Origin: Malaya genurostris
Lineage: Eukaryota > Arthropoda > Insecta > Diptera > Culicidae
Direction of reading: 5' to 3'
NCBI RefSeq assembly: GCF_030247185.1
Contig: NC_080572.1
Location: 91,775,435 to 91,839,434 of the forward strand
Length of the DNA stretch: 64,000 nucleotides
The position numbers and the translations under genes were made by a program. A model generated the notes under the pieces. It saw only the letters and a program-made list of their open reading frames with translations, was not told where the DNA came from and searched no databases. Positions 10,793 to 33,535 of this stretch are shown here, one piece after another (the first letter of the stretch is position 1; the number at the start of each line of letters is the position of its first letter).

Positions 10793-12248
10793 ATTCAAAA
10801 TACAGACAATAAAACCCTACAAAGAATGGTTAGGTTTTGAACATCCACACAGTGTTGGTGATTGCCGAAAATTTCACAGAAGCTGCTATATTGCTATCTA
10901 TATTGTATACAACATTTTCAATCCGGTAGAAGATGCTACAAGAACTCGAGTCTCTCAATGCATGAACCGCGAGAGAATTTTTCTACATTCCTTCGCTCCA
11001 CTTCATACTCTGAGTATTTCTCAGCCCTTAAAAAAAATTGCAGTCTGATAATGATCGCCGCTGTGTGGAATTTACCAAGAGAGAATCGCAAGTTGACAAT
11101 TATCGCAGAAAACCGAATCGATGATTCGACTTGATGATTCTCATACTAGGTTGCAATATTTCAAAACCCTTGTGTGGAGTATTCACATACATTTTCATAG
11201 ACACAACTTATACAAAGATTATATGCACATAGTTAGAATAAGCGGCAATAGTAAAATGATTCTATCGCAATAATCAACTGCCTGTATAGAATCGGATCGC
11301 GAAACGAGAATAAGCAACCGTTTGTTGCTTCAGAGAGGATCCCCACAGCAGCGTGCTAACCTTTGATTCTCTGAAATGTCATCGAGAGAAATTCGCTCTC
11401 GCACTGGTGTCGATTCTATGTTAAATGAGCCATTTTGTTGTTGCGATGATTTCCAACTCTCTTTGATGGCACTGATTCAATCGGTGAAGAGTTGCCAGCG
11501 AACGTTCTTTGATACGATAAAAGCCATCCTTGCATCCACATCTTAACCATTTTTTAACTGATTTTCGATATATTGATGAATGTCTCAGCTACCTGTTTCG
11601 GACTGAAACTCAAGAGAAAATGGTGGGTCCATGTTTCATTCACTGTTCCATACGAACGCGAGAAATCTTTTTAATTGTGACTAAACAGTGCCGAACAGCT
11701 TTCTCGATCATTGATGCGTTGTGACTTTTGTTCTATTGTGAGCAAAAGCGGCTATTGTTTTTACTGGATCCGAGTGTGGGTAACACCTCTAAACCCATAG
11801 CTGTTCTTTAAAAACATTTTTTTTGTGAATGAATAGGCAACGTCATTTATATGTCGGTAGGTTGCGTGTTTGTGGTGAGAATGACGTGAAAATTTGACAC
11901 ATGCCATCTGGTTGATACATTCAAAAATAAAGTTTGTTTGACATTACAAACGTAATGGGTCAGTCCCGATACTTTTTGAACAATGTGTAAAGCAGATCAG
12001 CGGCTGGACTGTATAGGAATTGTTTTGTGCGCCGTTCGATACGCACGAAACACATTTTGAGCAAAAATCAGCTGTTTCTTTGTAATCGGGGAAATTCAGG
12101 ATGAACTCCATCATGAAGTACTGGATGAATAACCTTCCAACATCAATCCCAACGAACTAAACGGCCAGGGTTACAAAAATTTTCGAGGAAATGATTTCGA
12201 AAATTCGCAGACATAAATAAGTTTATACGAATACAAACGACTGCTGTC
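10793..12248. other. Non-coding stretch without recognised features
   Basis: AT-rich sequence with short unrelated ORFs. No splice-bounded coding sequence or clear repeat boundary was seen. It may be upstream intron of the nuf gene if that gene has exons left of 15172, which cannot be decided here. Confidence 0.45.
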
Positions 12249-12402
12249 TTTTTTTTTGTTTCAATTATAGAGGCTTTAACATTAATGTCATTCACCTCTT
12301 CGGGCCAGAAAAACTTTCTGACCCTATGTGCGGGGTTGGGAATCGAACCCAGGCGGGCTGCGTGAAAGGCATCGACTTACCCATCACGCCACACCCGTCC
12401 CC
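12249..12402 (-). mobile_element. tRNA-derived SINE, Feilai-like
   Basis: On the minus strand a tRNA-like head shows an A-box-like segment (tggcgtgatgggtaag) and a B box (gggttcgattccc, plus-strand 12349-12361). A body follows, ending in an A-rich tail seen as a T run at 12249-12257. Architecture and tail sequence resemble the Aedes SINE Feilai. It has no tRNA cloverleaf, so it is not a functional tRNA gene. Confidence 0.8.
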
Positions 12403-12608
12403 TGTTTATTATTTTAATTATTTATTAAATTTATTAATAGATTGGGCAACCGGCTACCGAGAAAAAATATTAATTTATCAAACAAATAAGTATTTTTTAC
12501 TACTCATTCAATACACCGATGTATGTTATTAACCTTGTAACTTCAAAGGATCGGCGCAATAGCTAATTTTTATCATTCAATTAAAAAAAATTTAAAATTC
12601 CTGCAATT

Positions 12609-12720
12609 GTCGCCTTTTACGACATGGAAGCAGGAACCCAGTGGATCTATTCTTGGCTTATTTTTTCCGTCGGATTTCACACGCTGGTTCTGTCCGAAGA
12701 AAGCTAATAGGTACTATCAA
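12609..12720 (-). mobile_element. Degenerate scrap related to the LINE 5' region
   Basis: The segment starting ccttttacgacatgg and continuing to cagtggatctattcttgg matches, with indels, the 5' region of the LINE copies at about 2897-3000 and 7433-7537. Divergence is far greater than between copies 1 and 2, so it is an older insertion or a related family. Confidence 0.6.
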
Positions 12721-12749
12721 TCTCCTAGTGGAACCCGGCCCCTAAGTCG

Positions 12750-13240
12750 AAGTACCGGATAGTCGAGATACCAAAAAGTCGAATACAACAAAACGTTGAA
12801 TATAACGAAAGGTCGAATACTACAGAAGGTCGTATGCCACTTAAGGTCGAATACTAAAGAAGGTTGACTGTGGGAAAACCGCATACAAGACAGCATGGAA
12901 CCGAAATCCTATATTAAATTATACTTTACCTCGGTTTAGCTTTTAAGCTGTGTTTAACCCTGGAGATTTATTTAGTTTAACAGTTGATATTCAGCAATGC
13001 AAAACATCCAAATATTCGTTCTTCCGTCGTAATCGACTTTTTGTCGCTTTCGATTTGATGGTTATTCGACTGATTGTTACTTTCGACCTTTAGTTATATT
13101 CGACATTGTGTTAATTCGACTTTTTGTCGTATTCGACCATTTGACGCTTTCGGACTTTTATTCCTTCGACTTTTAGTGTTTCGACCTTTTGTTCTTCGAA
13201 GTTTTGTTCTTCGACCTTCTGTCATTCAACATTTTAGTAT
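12750..13240. mobile_element. Foldback-type element with arms of degenerate gtcgaat repeats
   Basis: The left arm (about 12750-12865) repeats motifs such as ggtcgaatac every 15-20 bp. The right arm (about 13020-13235) repeats the inverse, such as attcgacctttt. The arms are therefore inverted relative to each other around a unique centre, as in FB-type elements whose arms are tandem short repeats. No ORF. Confidence 0.6.
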
Positions 13241-14700
13241 ATATTCCATTTAATGCTATAATGTAGAAAACATACAAATCTTTTTAAATTTGGATCAAAA
13301 TTGTTTCAGTTTATAGGTTATGCTAATTGCTGGCCAGAATTTCAAAGTTCAAAAATAAACAGAACTGTCTTTATATTCTCAGAGACGGCTGAGTAGATTT
13401 TCATAAATACAGACTTTTTTATAGTTTTTCTGGTCTCATAGACTGCTATTGATGTTTTTTTTGGACGGCACTTCCGGTTCCAGAGCAACTGGGTGAAATG
13501 TGTTCAAAATTCATACCGTCGTGTAAAGCAAGAATGCAAAACAAAACGAAAGATTCCTATAAACTTGGCTCAAATTTTTTTTATAGATTGTTAAGATATT
13601 GTACTGCTCAAACAACCTTTTTTGTTCTCATTCGAAATTCGAATAGGATAATTTTAAAATAGATTTTATATTAGTCGTCACAAATATGAGCCAATGCTGT
13701 GGGAATAGTTTTGAAGAAATTGTGAATTCACCAGAGGTCGTCCTATAATTCGATTTACCTAGACTAAATAATGCGTATTTTTCTGCACAATAAACCCCCT
13801 ATGGGGCCAGTCTCTTGTTGGTTATATAAACACTAAACAAAGCATCGAAGCATACAAGTGGGTTAAAATATGCATTGGAAACAAAATTATTTATACAATC
13901 TGTACTAGCAAAAGAAGCATTTGAAATCATGAAAACGGCATATATTACTTTAGCAGTACACTTTCAACGCTACAAATGCTGATAAATAATGACATGAATG
14001 AAATTGTTACGAGGAACAAGGACGAATTGGGATCATCACCACCCACGTAATTTCAACAGTTTGTATCGAATTACCCTGAAAACCGGCTTTCGATCTACTA
14101 TGAAAACCGAAAGGATAAAGCCATGAATTTTAAATAAAAGCTGATTGAAATTTTAATCAATGGAAAGCAGTGTCTTGTTTCGTTTGGTTTATACAGGTTT
14201 ATAGGCTTTCCCTACCAGAGATACAATATTGAGGAAGTAAATAACATATTAGTTGTGAACAATCGCTTTGATTTGATATTTAAAGCAGAGGCCAACAGTA
14301 GAACCATTCAATTTTTCAAGCAGTATTCGGTTCACCGCGTTTTTCTATTTTGGAATTTAGTAGAGTGTCGAATGTATGTGAAATATATGCAGTTTGATGA
14401 CGAATATTCGAATTGCAGATTTATACATGGTGTCAGTTTTCCCCATACAATTATAGTTTGAATAAATGTTTGTTAGTGAAGTACTTTACTTCAAATCACT
14501 ACAATTCACTACAAAGATCATACACGAATAGCTACTAATACTTTTATGGAATTAGCATGCAACATTTTGTCTTTCGTATGTGATGTGGGTGTTTTGTGGC
14601 TATGAACCACTCTGTTCCATTATGACGTATGATGGTTTCGGCTTAGTTATGTGCATTCGTATCATTCGCTCACTCACACCCGTTGAATTCATTTTATGCT
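13241..14700. other. Non-coding stretch with a dispersed-repeat fragment
   Basis: Around 13380-13510 is a fragment of the widely dispersed family recognised by 'gagatggctgaaccgattttc' variants and 'cttccggttcc' (see 46900-47560). The remainder is AT-rich with no supported gene. Confidence 0.5.
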
Positions 14701-14868
14701 TTATAACGCCTTGACATTTTTGAATTTCTTTATCTTCCACGCAGCCTTCCCATAGGGTTCAAAAGTATTTCTAACGCTCTCGTTTAAAGTCAATTCTCCA
14801 AGCTGTCGACCTGTAACGAGTAGAATGTAAAATCCGTTCGTTAACGTAATATCATTGCGCTGTTCTTC
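14701..14868 (-). CDS. Unrecognised coding-like terminal exon, minus strand
   Basis: An open frame of about 55 codons ends in TAA at 14701. It is preceded on its own strand by a plausible acceptor (TTTTGTATCAG, exon from about 14868). The peptide reads NNEEQRNDITLTNGF at its start and ends KIKKFKNVKAL. Codon use looks more protein-like than the surrounding AT-rich DNA. I do not recognise it. It could be the last exon of a nested or degraded gene, or chance. No partner exon was identified. Confidence 0.25.
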   Translation of the reverse strand, partial: EEQRNDITLTNGFYILLVTGRQLGELTLNESVRNTFEPYGKAAWKIKKFKNVKAL

Positions 14869-15171
14869 ATTGTTCTGATACAAAAGTTATAGCAATTTCA
14901 CAATAGTGGAAAAATGAAAATCACATTCTATTCATCATACCTTGCGAACTTGATCTATTCAACAGAAAACATGACAAACTTATTCTTTTCTTGTTGTAAA
15001 TCGAATTCAGACACACTGCATCGCATACCTCCTGTGCGTTCGAGCATGAAAGCTTACCACGGTTAAAGAACCGGAAATAAAACATTTCGTCGTTGATCAA
15101 GACATTTCAATCTCATTCGACCGCGACGTAAATTGTGCGATGTTTCTAACTGTTTTCCCCATGTATTACAG

Positions 15172-25745
<10,574 letters not shown>

Positions 25746-27030
25746 GCGACAAAGTGTTTGAACGGCGGTAACTGCGAATACGACGCTATAACGCCGGTGC
25801 GGTGTGATATCGAGTGAACGTAGAACAAATGCAACAAACCCAGCTACTTTTAAGAGAGAGAGAAAAACACATCATAATGTTAAACCAACCCCCACCCCCC
25901 CTTTAGGAGTCCTTTGACCGTGGGCCGTGTTTTAAATATGTAGAATGTAGCAAACCATCCCGTTGTTCTTTATTTTGCTGAGCTCTAGTTACAGTCCGAT
26001 CCTTTACGTAATCATCTGTAAGAAGCAGGTTCGAATATTTAAATTATCGATAGGTTTGTTAACTGGCAAGTTGAAGAAACATCTTACGAGCAATATATTT
26101 TATATGTATTTAGAACTTAGGAACTAAACACAGCTTAGCGAGTAGGTTCTATTCGTGTTTATGTTGAGAGAAATATCTTTTTATATTTGTATTTTACATG
26201 AATCAATATTTTCTTTTATCAACACAAGTGTTTTACCAGTTTACAGTAGCTAGACTGTATGTGTTCGATGCAAACGAAGGCGAAAAACTTTTTCTGTAGA
26301 GTTGATTATTCTTCAAATAGTTTTCGAAAAAGAGGCATGCGATATTCAAATCGAATTAATTGCCCAACAGTTTATGCAGTGATATGAAACCGAAGCCTTT
26401 ACCAATATTGCTCCACGATTCCGATTTTAAAATCAAGCCTAATGACTGTACAGAATTGTGAAACTGGTGCTTAAAGTGAACCTTATCATGTGACAACTCT
26501 CGGTTTTCAAGTTTATTTTCAACTTGTACTTCAGAAGATGTATGAAATCCGGAAATCAATATTTTGTAAATAGTTCTTCATCATGGAATAGGAATTTGCG
26601 TATTAGTTAAACAAAATTCGATATTGTAATCATGTTATCAGTAAAGCATCGAAACGAAAATTTTGGCTTGTTTCTTCGTTTAGGTTGGTTGATCACTTGC
26701 TATTCACAATCAAATGTATCTGCCCGATGTTACTGACGAGCTAGATTTACTGTTTTATACACTGACAAATATCAAAACTTTATTACGATTAGGAAGAGCA
26801 ACTAACAAATCTGAAGCATTAATATATTGTAATTCGTCCGCGGCAGTGTAGACTACGTAAGATGAAATAATGAAACAATTTTAAATTGGATGCCAAAATA
26901 GCGTTCTACTACTAAACAGTACTGTATTAGTTACGATAGAGGATGAAATAAATACTACTAAACTAAAACCATCTGCCTGATAAAATTATTGGCTAATTGA
27001 CAGAATCTAGTTTTTTTTTAAATCTTACTA
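25746..27030. terminator. Convergent 3' UTR region of nuf and FBF1-like genes
   Basis: Plus strand AATAAA at 26947-26952 is a candidate poly(A) signal for nuf (about 1.2 kb 3' UTR). Minus strand AATAAA (plus-strand tttatt, 26779-26784) is a candidate for the FBF1-like gene. If both are used the two transcripts overlap tail to tail by roughly 170 nt. A C-rich run lies at about 25889-25902. Confidence 0.45.
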
Positions 27031-30000
27031 TCACTTGGTACCTTCGCCTTCGAAAAAAACTTGCGATTTCAGTGCATCAAACTTTAACAGCAGTAATTCG
27101 TCATTAACGGTGCCATCTTCATTTTCGATACTATTTGGCACAAGATCCGAAACATCAATTTGATCAACCCGGTTCCTTTCGAAGAAACTTTGCAATTGAC
27201 TCTCCAAATCGCCATCGAAAAATTGATCCAACCTTCCGAGTTCCCGGTGCTGCATCTCAAGAAAATTAGCTTCGAGTTTGCGATCATCGGCCACCGATTC
27301 TGAATTGTGAGCGGTCGTCAGGTAGTCACCCATTTCCTGCGATTTTTCGTTAATCTTACATAGACTGCACCGGTTAGTCTGCAACCGCTTTCTCAACGAT
27401 TGAAGCTCTAACCGTTCCTTACTCAGTTCGATTTTATCCTTCGCAAGCCGATCCTCTCGCTCGGAAACCTCACGAAACTGTCGCTGCACAAGTTGTAACT
27501 TCAGGTGCATGTTTTGCTCGGCTCGTTTGACATTTTTGAAGGCACTTTCGGCGGCCATTTCTCTTGTTCTTGCTCTGCCAATGGAATTTTCCAGCTCGTT
27601 GCTTTTCGCTCTCAGTTGGTTTTCCTGGTTGATCAGTTCACGCCGTTTGGTTTCATATTGTCGTTGCAATTGAAGCAGTCTTTCGCGTTCCATGTCAGAT
27701 TCATGGGATGCATTTTCTGCTACCTTAATAGCCGCATCAATCTCCGCCCGTGATAGATCGCTTCGATCTTGCCGATGAATTTTTCCCAAAGTTTCGAGTT
27801 TAGCTTTTTCTGCCAGCAGTTGTTGCTTTTCGTCTTGAATTTTTTGCATCATTCTGGCGTGTTCTTCCAGTTGAAGCTGCTTGAGTTCCTCAATGCGTTT
27901 CTCGTCCCTCAATGCTCGCTCTCGAACGTGATCTTTTTCTTTCTCAAATGCTTGCTTTTCGGTTTCTAGTTTGACCACTTTTTGTTGGTAGTTCCAGTTT
28001 TCTTCGGAAGATGTCTGAGAAAAGGAACAGCTATTAGTTTGAAATCAAATCAAAAGTTGTGAATCTGAAGTATAACATTTGATCAGAGTGTTAAGATAGT
28101 GCTAATATTTGTAGAAGTTAGAAAAAAATGAAACTGACAAAGACTTTTATGATATATCTGAAACTGTCATATCCAAACAAATATGACTGCAATCGATTTC
28201 AATTGAATATTACGGTACGCATATCCTATGTAATAGAACATCAAATTCTTCTCGAATCTATTACCTTCGACAAATCAGTAAGCTTTTCTTCCAGCATCTC
28301 TACTAAATTTAACAATCGAAGTTTCTCTGCTTCTGCGGCTTCCTTTGTTCGTTCCAGCAGTCGTTGTTGACTGTCCAGCTGCTTCACTCTTGTCTGTAGT
28401 TGAATTTCCCTTTCTTTCTGAGTAAACTCCAGTTGATCCTGAAGGGTATCTCTCAGTTGTTGAATATCGCCGGAAGCATTCTCTAGAAAATTTGCAGCGT
28501 TTTTCAGGGTGGTTAAGTAGGATCGATCGTCCTGCAGAACTGAAAACTCTAGCATCTTTGACTCTCGAATATTGTTAATCATTGCTCGATGTTCGGATTT
28601 CAAGTTTTCCAAACTCTCATCGTAGCTGGATCTAAGTTTATCAACATAACTTCTATGGTTTGATTCCATGTCTTGGAACTGTTTTTCATACCCGGATATC
28701 AATTGTTGCTTTTCGTCTTCTAAGTTTTGTAATTTTTGCTTGTAGAAATCTTCCATGTTCTTGTTCTCCAATTTCAGTCGAGCCTCCATGATTCTCAAAC
28801 TTTCGTCAAGAAATCCTAATTGCTTTTTATAACTTTGTTCCAACATTATGATTTCCTGTTCGTGATTCGAAGTTATATTGGATATAAGATCTTCCAATCG
28901 CAGTTTCTCCATCTCCAAACGTTTTAAATTAGACTGAAGCTCAACTTTGTTTAGAACATCTTCCTCTTCGTTATGTGCATGTTGCTCCGATTTTTCGTCT
29001 CGTATAAACCCAGCATGATCCATTTGAAGTGTTGGAACAAGCGGAGTTTGGGTTATCATTATTTGGATGTTTTTGTTAATGCGCTCTTGTTGTTTGGATA
29101 TAACATCTTCGAGTTGATTCTGACGCATGATTTGCTTCTGCAAAAGTTGATTAAATTGAGCTTCTTGGCGTTGAATTATTGAGTATTGTTTCTGCTGCAT
29201 TTCAAAAAGTGCTTTCTCCTGATTTTTCATTTGATTTGCTATTGTCAGTTGAACCTCTTGCTGCTGCATAGTATTCAGAGCATTCTGAGTTTCAGTATTT
29301 AGGAATTCTATTGTTTGAGCAGCAGTAGTAATATCCGGGTTGAGAACATCAAATACCGCCACTGGTGTTATTGTCGGAATTGTAGTTCGCAGTATTTGTG
29401 ATTCGGTAGCCGTAGGTGGTTTCTCAGTCTTTGGACTTGATGGTTTGGTCTCTTCTTTTGGTTTGGGGATCTCGATTTCTACTTCGGGTACTTTTGCCGG
29501 TTCGGGATCGTTTGAGTTACTATCATCATTCAATCCTAACCAATCAGCACCTTTTTTATTCGTTTTCAAATCTTTTTTCGCAACTATTGGACTAGAAAAC
29601 AGGCCTAATGGATCATTGAGAGCACTGGAAGATTTTCGACGCGCACTGCGTCGTTGATTACTACCACTAGGTGCATAACTACCCATGATTGTGCTTTCAG
29701 TGGGCAAATTTTCTGAAGTCTCGGTAGACTGTCTGGAAACAGTTTTACTCCCGACAATCTCATCCTTCGTAACAATCAATGGGGGTTTACTCTTATTTTG
29801 CTTGGCAATGATTTCTTTACTTGTAGTTATAACGGGTCCACCCAGTAGGTCATCTAGTATATTCGTTTTAGATTTCGGTTTCTTTGGATCAAATCCCAAA
29901 TCCGAAAGAACGTCACTATCATCAAAAGTAATTTCCTTTTTCTGGTTGGACTCGGTTTTTTTTATTGGAGTACTAGTTTTTCGTGTTTGAAAGCTGCCTG

Positions 30001-30274
30001 AATTTGGCGGCTGACCAGAGTTCATCGACGGCTTTGCGTATTCCAAAGAAGCGGGAGTATCTTTATCAACAGATACCGTAGGTCCGGACGATACTTCTGC
30101 TTTCGGCACCGGTACCGGTTTTGCAGCGTCAGATTTAATACCAAATAAATCTTCCACTTTTGTTTGCTTGGTATCCGCTATCATTGTTTTTTTCGTCAGC
30201 TCATTGCCGAACAAGCTGTCGTTACTGCCATCACTAAGAAGGCCATCCAAAGGATCATCGAGATCAAAATTCAT
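27031..30274 (-). CDS. Fas-binding factor 1-like coiled-coil protein (centriole distal appendage/transition fibre)
   Basis: Two exons, 30274-28265 and 28014-27031 (TAA), joined in phase 0 across a 250-bp intron (GTAATA donor, TTTCTCAG acceptor). The first ATG is at 30274, giving about 997 residues. The frame is open ten codons further up to an AG at 30306-30307, so an upstream exon is possible. The acidic N-terminus (MNFDLDDPLDGLLSDGSNDSL) holds short motifs of the FBF1 type. A low-complexity S/T/P/K-rich region follows to about residue 330, then almost continuous coiled coil (about 330-900). FBF1 sits on centriole distal appendages and gates ciliary entry. The name is from overall architecture and the N-terminal motif, so it is less secure than fz2 or Cox11; another centrosomal coiled-coil protein is the alternative. 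Confidence 0.65.
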
Positions 30275-30395
30275 TGTTTCAATATCACAATCGGCTTTAT
30301 GCACCCTGAATTATAATCATTTAACCAGCCACAATGTTCTCAGAATTATCTTCCTTGGAATATATGAGTTTTTTCTCTCTTGTTTGAAATCACGT

Positions 30396-30409
30396 GCATC
30401 CATAGCAAC
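30396..30409. promoter_or_regulatory. Candidate RFX X-box upstream of the FBF1-like gene
   Basis: The sequence GCATCC-AT-AGCAAC fits the ciliary X-box pattern RYYRYY-N(1-3)-RRNRAC at 10 of 12 positions, with a perfect AGCAAC half-site. It is about 120 bp upstream of the ATG at 30274, the usual location in insect ciliary genes. Function is inferred. Confidence 0.35.
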
Positions 30410-30617
30410 GTAATTGCGCGCATTCATGCTGATCCAGAACGTACCTCCCAAGCTTTATAGCATATTAAATGCGCCCCTAGTGGCGAATAGGGTAAGTAAT
30501 TTCCATTTTCACTTATTTCACCTTTCACCCAAAATGCTATAAAACTGCTTACACGTTTATCTTGTTTAGTAAAAACTTGTAGTTGAAATGCACTGTAATG
30601 AGTGTATTTTCTGTAAT

Positions 30618-30935
30618 ATATCCCGCTAACGTTTTGGCTACCTGGGCAGCCATGGCCACCAGACGGCTACCAAAATTGATTCAGTGACGGTTGTCAAATC
30701 CAATTTGACAAAACAAAGTCGCCTGTATCTAAGTTAGCCGAGCGTTTTCCTCTTCTCACCTTCGCTGAAAATGTCGAAAATTTCAATGTGGAAAAATCCT
30801 GGTGGATACGGTTGTATCGTTTGAGTTGTATATCTGGTAGCGGTTAGGCAGTCGGTCACCAGAATGTCTGCCAGCCATATTTTTCCAGCTGGCAGCGTTT
30901 AGTCAGCCATCTGACAGCCATGCGTATGCGGGATA
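30618..30935. mobile_element. MITE-like element with imperfect ends tatcccgc
   Basis: Ends read tatcccgctaacg (left) and, on the other strand, tatcccgcatacg (right), followed by related tggct-rich sequence on both sides. About 318 bp, non-coding. Target duplication not clear. Confidence 0.5.
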
Positions 30936-32319
30936 GGCGTAAATGAATTATAAGAGAAAGGCATCATTACACCACTAGGTTGATTAAAACAGGTTTTACA
31001 ATGACAGTTAATGTGAAAACAGTAATTTAATTTATTAATGGGTGTTTTTGCGGATTGGTTATATGTTGAATGTGTAATTTTAAAGCGGTTCTTCCCTTGT
31101 TACAAACACGCTAATTGGAGCCAGTCAGCTTAAAGAAAAAAATTAGTCTGCAGTTCAACTATGGCATTACTTGGCATCACATAGGGTTTCTATACCAATA
31201 GTTATTCAAAAAATCAAATCACCACATTATTTCACACTATTGCAATCGGTACAATTGTAGCTTTGGCTCTCAGAAGCAATACTAGAGTGATATCATAAAT
31301 CAAATAAACATAGATTTCCCATTGAACGAAGACACTAACAGAGCTTCTAGTGAGAAACGGGTGTACTTTTTTCCATTAGCTACTGTGGTTCTGTTAAATG
31401 TGCAGATAACTACATAACTAACTACACCAGACGGCGCTTTTGGTGTCACGGGTTGCTCAAATACAGTACTATTACACTGGGGAATCTAGGTTTATTTTAT
31501 TTATGGTGATATGCAAAATTTCTGTTGTGGTTACGCAAAAGTTTGAGGCGAATGCTATATCGTATCTTGTGAGTCAATGTATTGATAGTCTAATAGAGTC
31601 GGATTCCGTTAGTTGGAACCTCGATAGTAGGAATATTCATTAGCTGGATTTTCTCTAGTAATACAAATAGAAAGCACTGCGATTGTATTTTTTTTCTTCT
31701 GACGAGTTTTCGTAAGTCGAACAATCACACCTTAAGGCACTTATCTATACTACTCATAAATCAATCTTGGATATTTGCTTACTGCTACTCTTTCAGTAGT
31801 GCATTGCTTACGACTGAAAGTCTCTGCTCAGTATTCAAGGCATCTTCACTCAACTCGATTCATAGCTGTCCACTTCCAGCCTCGGTAGTTGCAAAGGGTC
31901 TGAGAGTCGTCCTAAACTTGATCGATCCATCTTGGCCACTGCGCCATTTTTCTTCTTCTTATACCGGTTATCGAAGATGAATCTCTGAATTCCTCGGCTA
32001 GTGTCATTATCGGAAGTTACCAGTGAGCTCATATGGACGAACTGGTCGACCATTCAGATTTCATCACCGTCAATCAGGAATCGTAATGTGTAGTTGACAT
32101 TATCTTCTCTCGAACCCCTGCCTTTCATATACTTTGTATTTGATACATTGATGTTAGTACGATGCACGTTTGTTCCAACTTCTCAGAGTTGCGTACTATA
32201 ATGTCAATATCATCAAATGAAGTGTTGACTAGTAGAAACGTAGCAGAAGAAGTGTAGCCCTGGTGTAAGGTAATTGGTAAAAATGATCGACTTCAGTGTA
32301 ACCTTCGCTACACCGGTGC
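30936..32319. other. Intergenic; dispersed-repeat fragment at left
   Basis: Holds the shared gagaaaggcatcattacacc segment at 30953-31000; otherwise no supported gene or repeat boundary. It separates the divergent FBF1-like and Cox11 genes. Confidence 0.45.
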
Positions 32320-33535
32320 AGTGCTATTTAAAAAGGCGGGTGAGTAATGTCAGAGACATAACTGGATGTCGTGAATACGAAAACAACTGACATGTTCCTC
32401 AACACCTCCGAAAATCAATTAGTTGATCAATTGTATGAATTATGCAAGCATTCCCCTTTTTCACATTTTTAGCAAAAACAAAGTAAGCTTCACTTGATCT
32501 CGATTACTGTGAATTTCACACAGCGAAAAGTGCACAAATCTAACCAAACTGTTTTAGATTTGCACTAAACTGAGGATATTTACCTTAGACTTGAGAAAAA
32601 CAATTCCTAATAGTTCTTTAGAAAACTTTTAGAGCCATTAGAACGGCTGATTTTGTGTGATGCTCTCCATCGTTGTTTTTTCACCAATGAAAATGACTGG
32701 CAGCTGTGACGTAATCGCTCTTGTCGGTAGCGAAACTAGCTTTGCAAACGACACAAAATACATCTGCTCGCAGTGGCGATAGGATCCAAACTGATTCAAT
32801 TTCTGCTAGGAGCTTTCTTTTTACGTGATTTCGATTGTAGCTTTTTCACTAATGGGCGGTCCTAACGGCTATAAAAATACAGCATACAGAATTTTAATGC
32901 CGATTATTTCATTTCGGATTTGCATAATTTATTGAAAGAAACTATCAATATGCTGTAAGGATTCGTTTCTAACATTCAGAAGGACCAAATTGGGGAACTC
33001 ACTAAGATATTCACTACTTTTCGGAACATTTTCCTCGAACGATTTGTTGTACAGCAGCAGATATTTTGTTCTCTTCCTTAGAACGCGTTCTGATTGGCTG
33101 GTGTTGACATGGGTCAAATGAGACAGGTTTTTCAATAGTGTACTATTGAAATACTTCAATGCTTTTGCTATACACGCTTAAGTTGAAAAATTTCGATTCT
33201 ATTGGTAGTTAGATCATAAAAAACCCTTCACAGATCACTGAGCTATGAGCTTTAAAAATACGATAAAGGCAAACGCGCATTATGAATTATCCTCTTTGAT
33301 ACTCGTTTATACCAAACATTTCAGAAAAGTTTAATTTTGAATAATTTGAGATTATGTCACACAACTGAAAATTTTATCATAAAATTGTGATCATATTCCC
33401 GATGGCATGTAGCAAAAATTATGTTGATTCGTTAGATACAACAAGAGATATTCACGATCAAAAACTTATCACTCTCTCAGAGGGTAAATTTTGAAAAGGC
33501 ACCCCATAGTAAAGTAAGTCGTATTCACTACAAAA
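32320..33535. mobile_element. Dispersed repeat family 'D', longest copy (about 1.2 kb)
   Basis: Starts in ggcgggtgagtaatgtcaga and ends at gtaagtcgtattcac. Related copies, mostly inverted, lie at 61768-62525 (internally deleted), 35765-37830 (interrupted or rearranged), 34075-34215 (one end only) and 43860-44110 (middle only). Near-terminal segments gtcgtgaatacgaaaac and, inverted, gtagtgaatacgac suggest short inverted ends. A 76-codon minus-strand ORF (33159-32929) lies inside but matches nothing I know. Class unknown. Confidence 0.7.

Noticed and set aside
12326..12402. tRNA gene on the minus strand
   Set aside because: A and B boxes are present but no acceptor or anticodon stem can be formed; body and A-rich tail show it is a SINE.
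32929..33159. 76-codon minus-strand ORF as a host gene
   Set aside because: Lies wholly inside repeat family 'D' and is lost or altered in the other copies.
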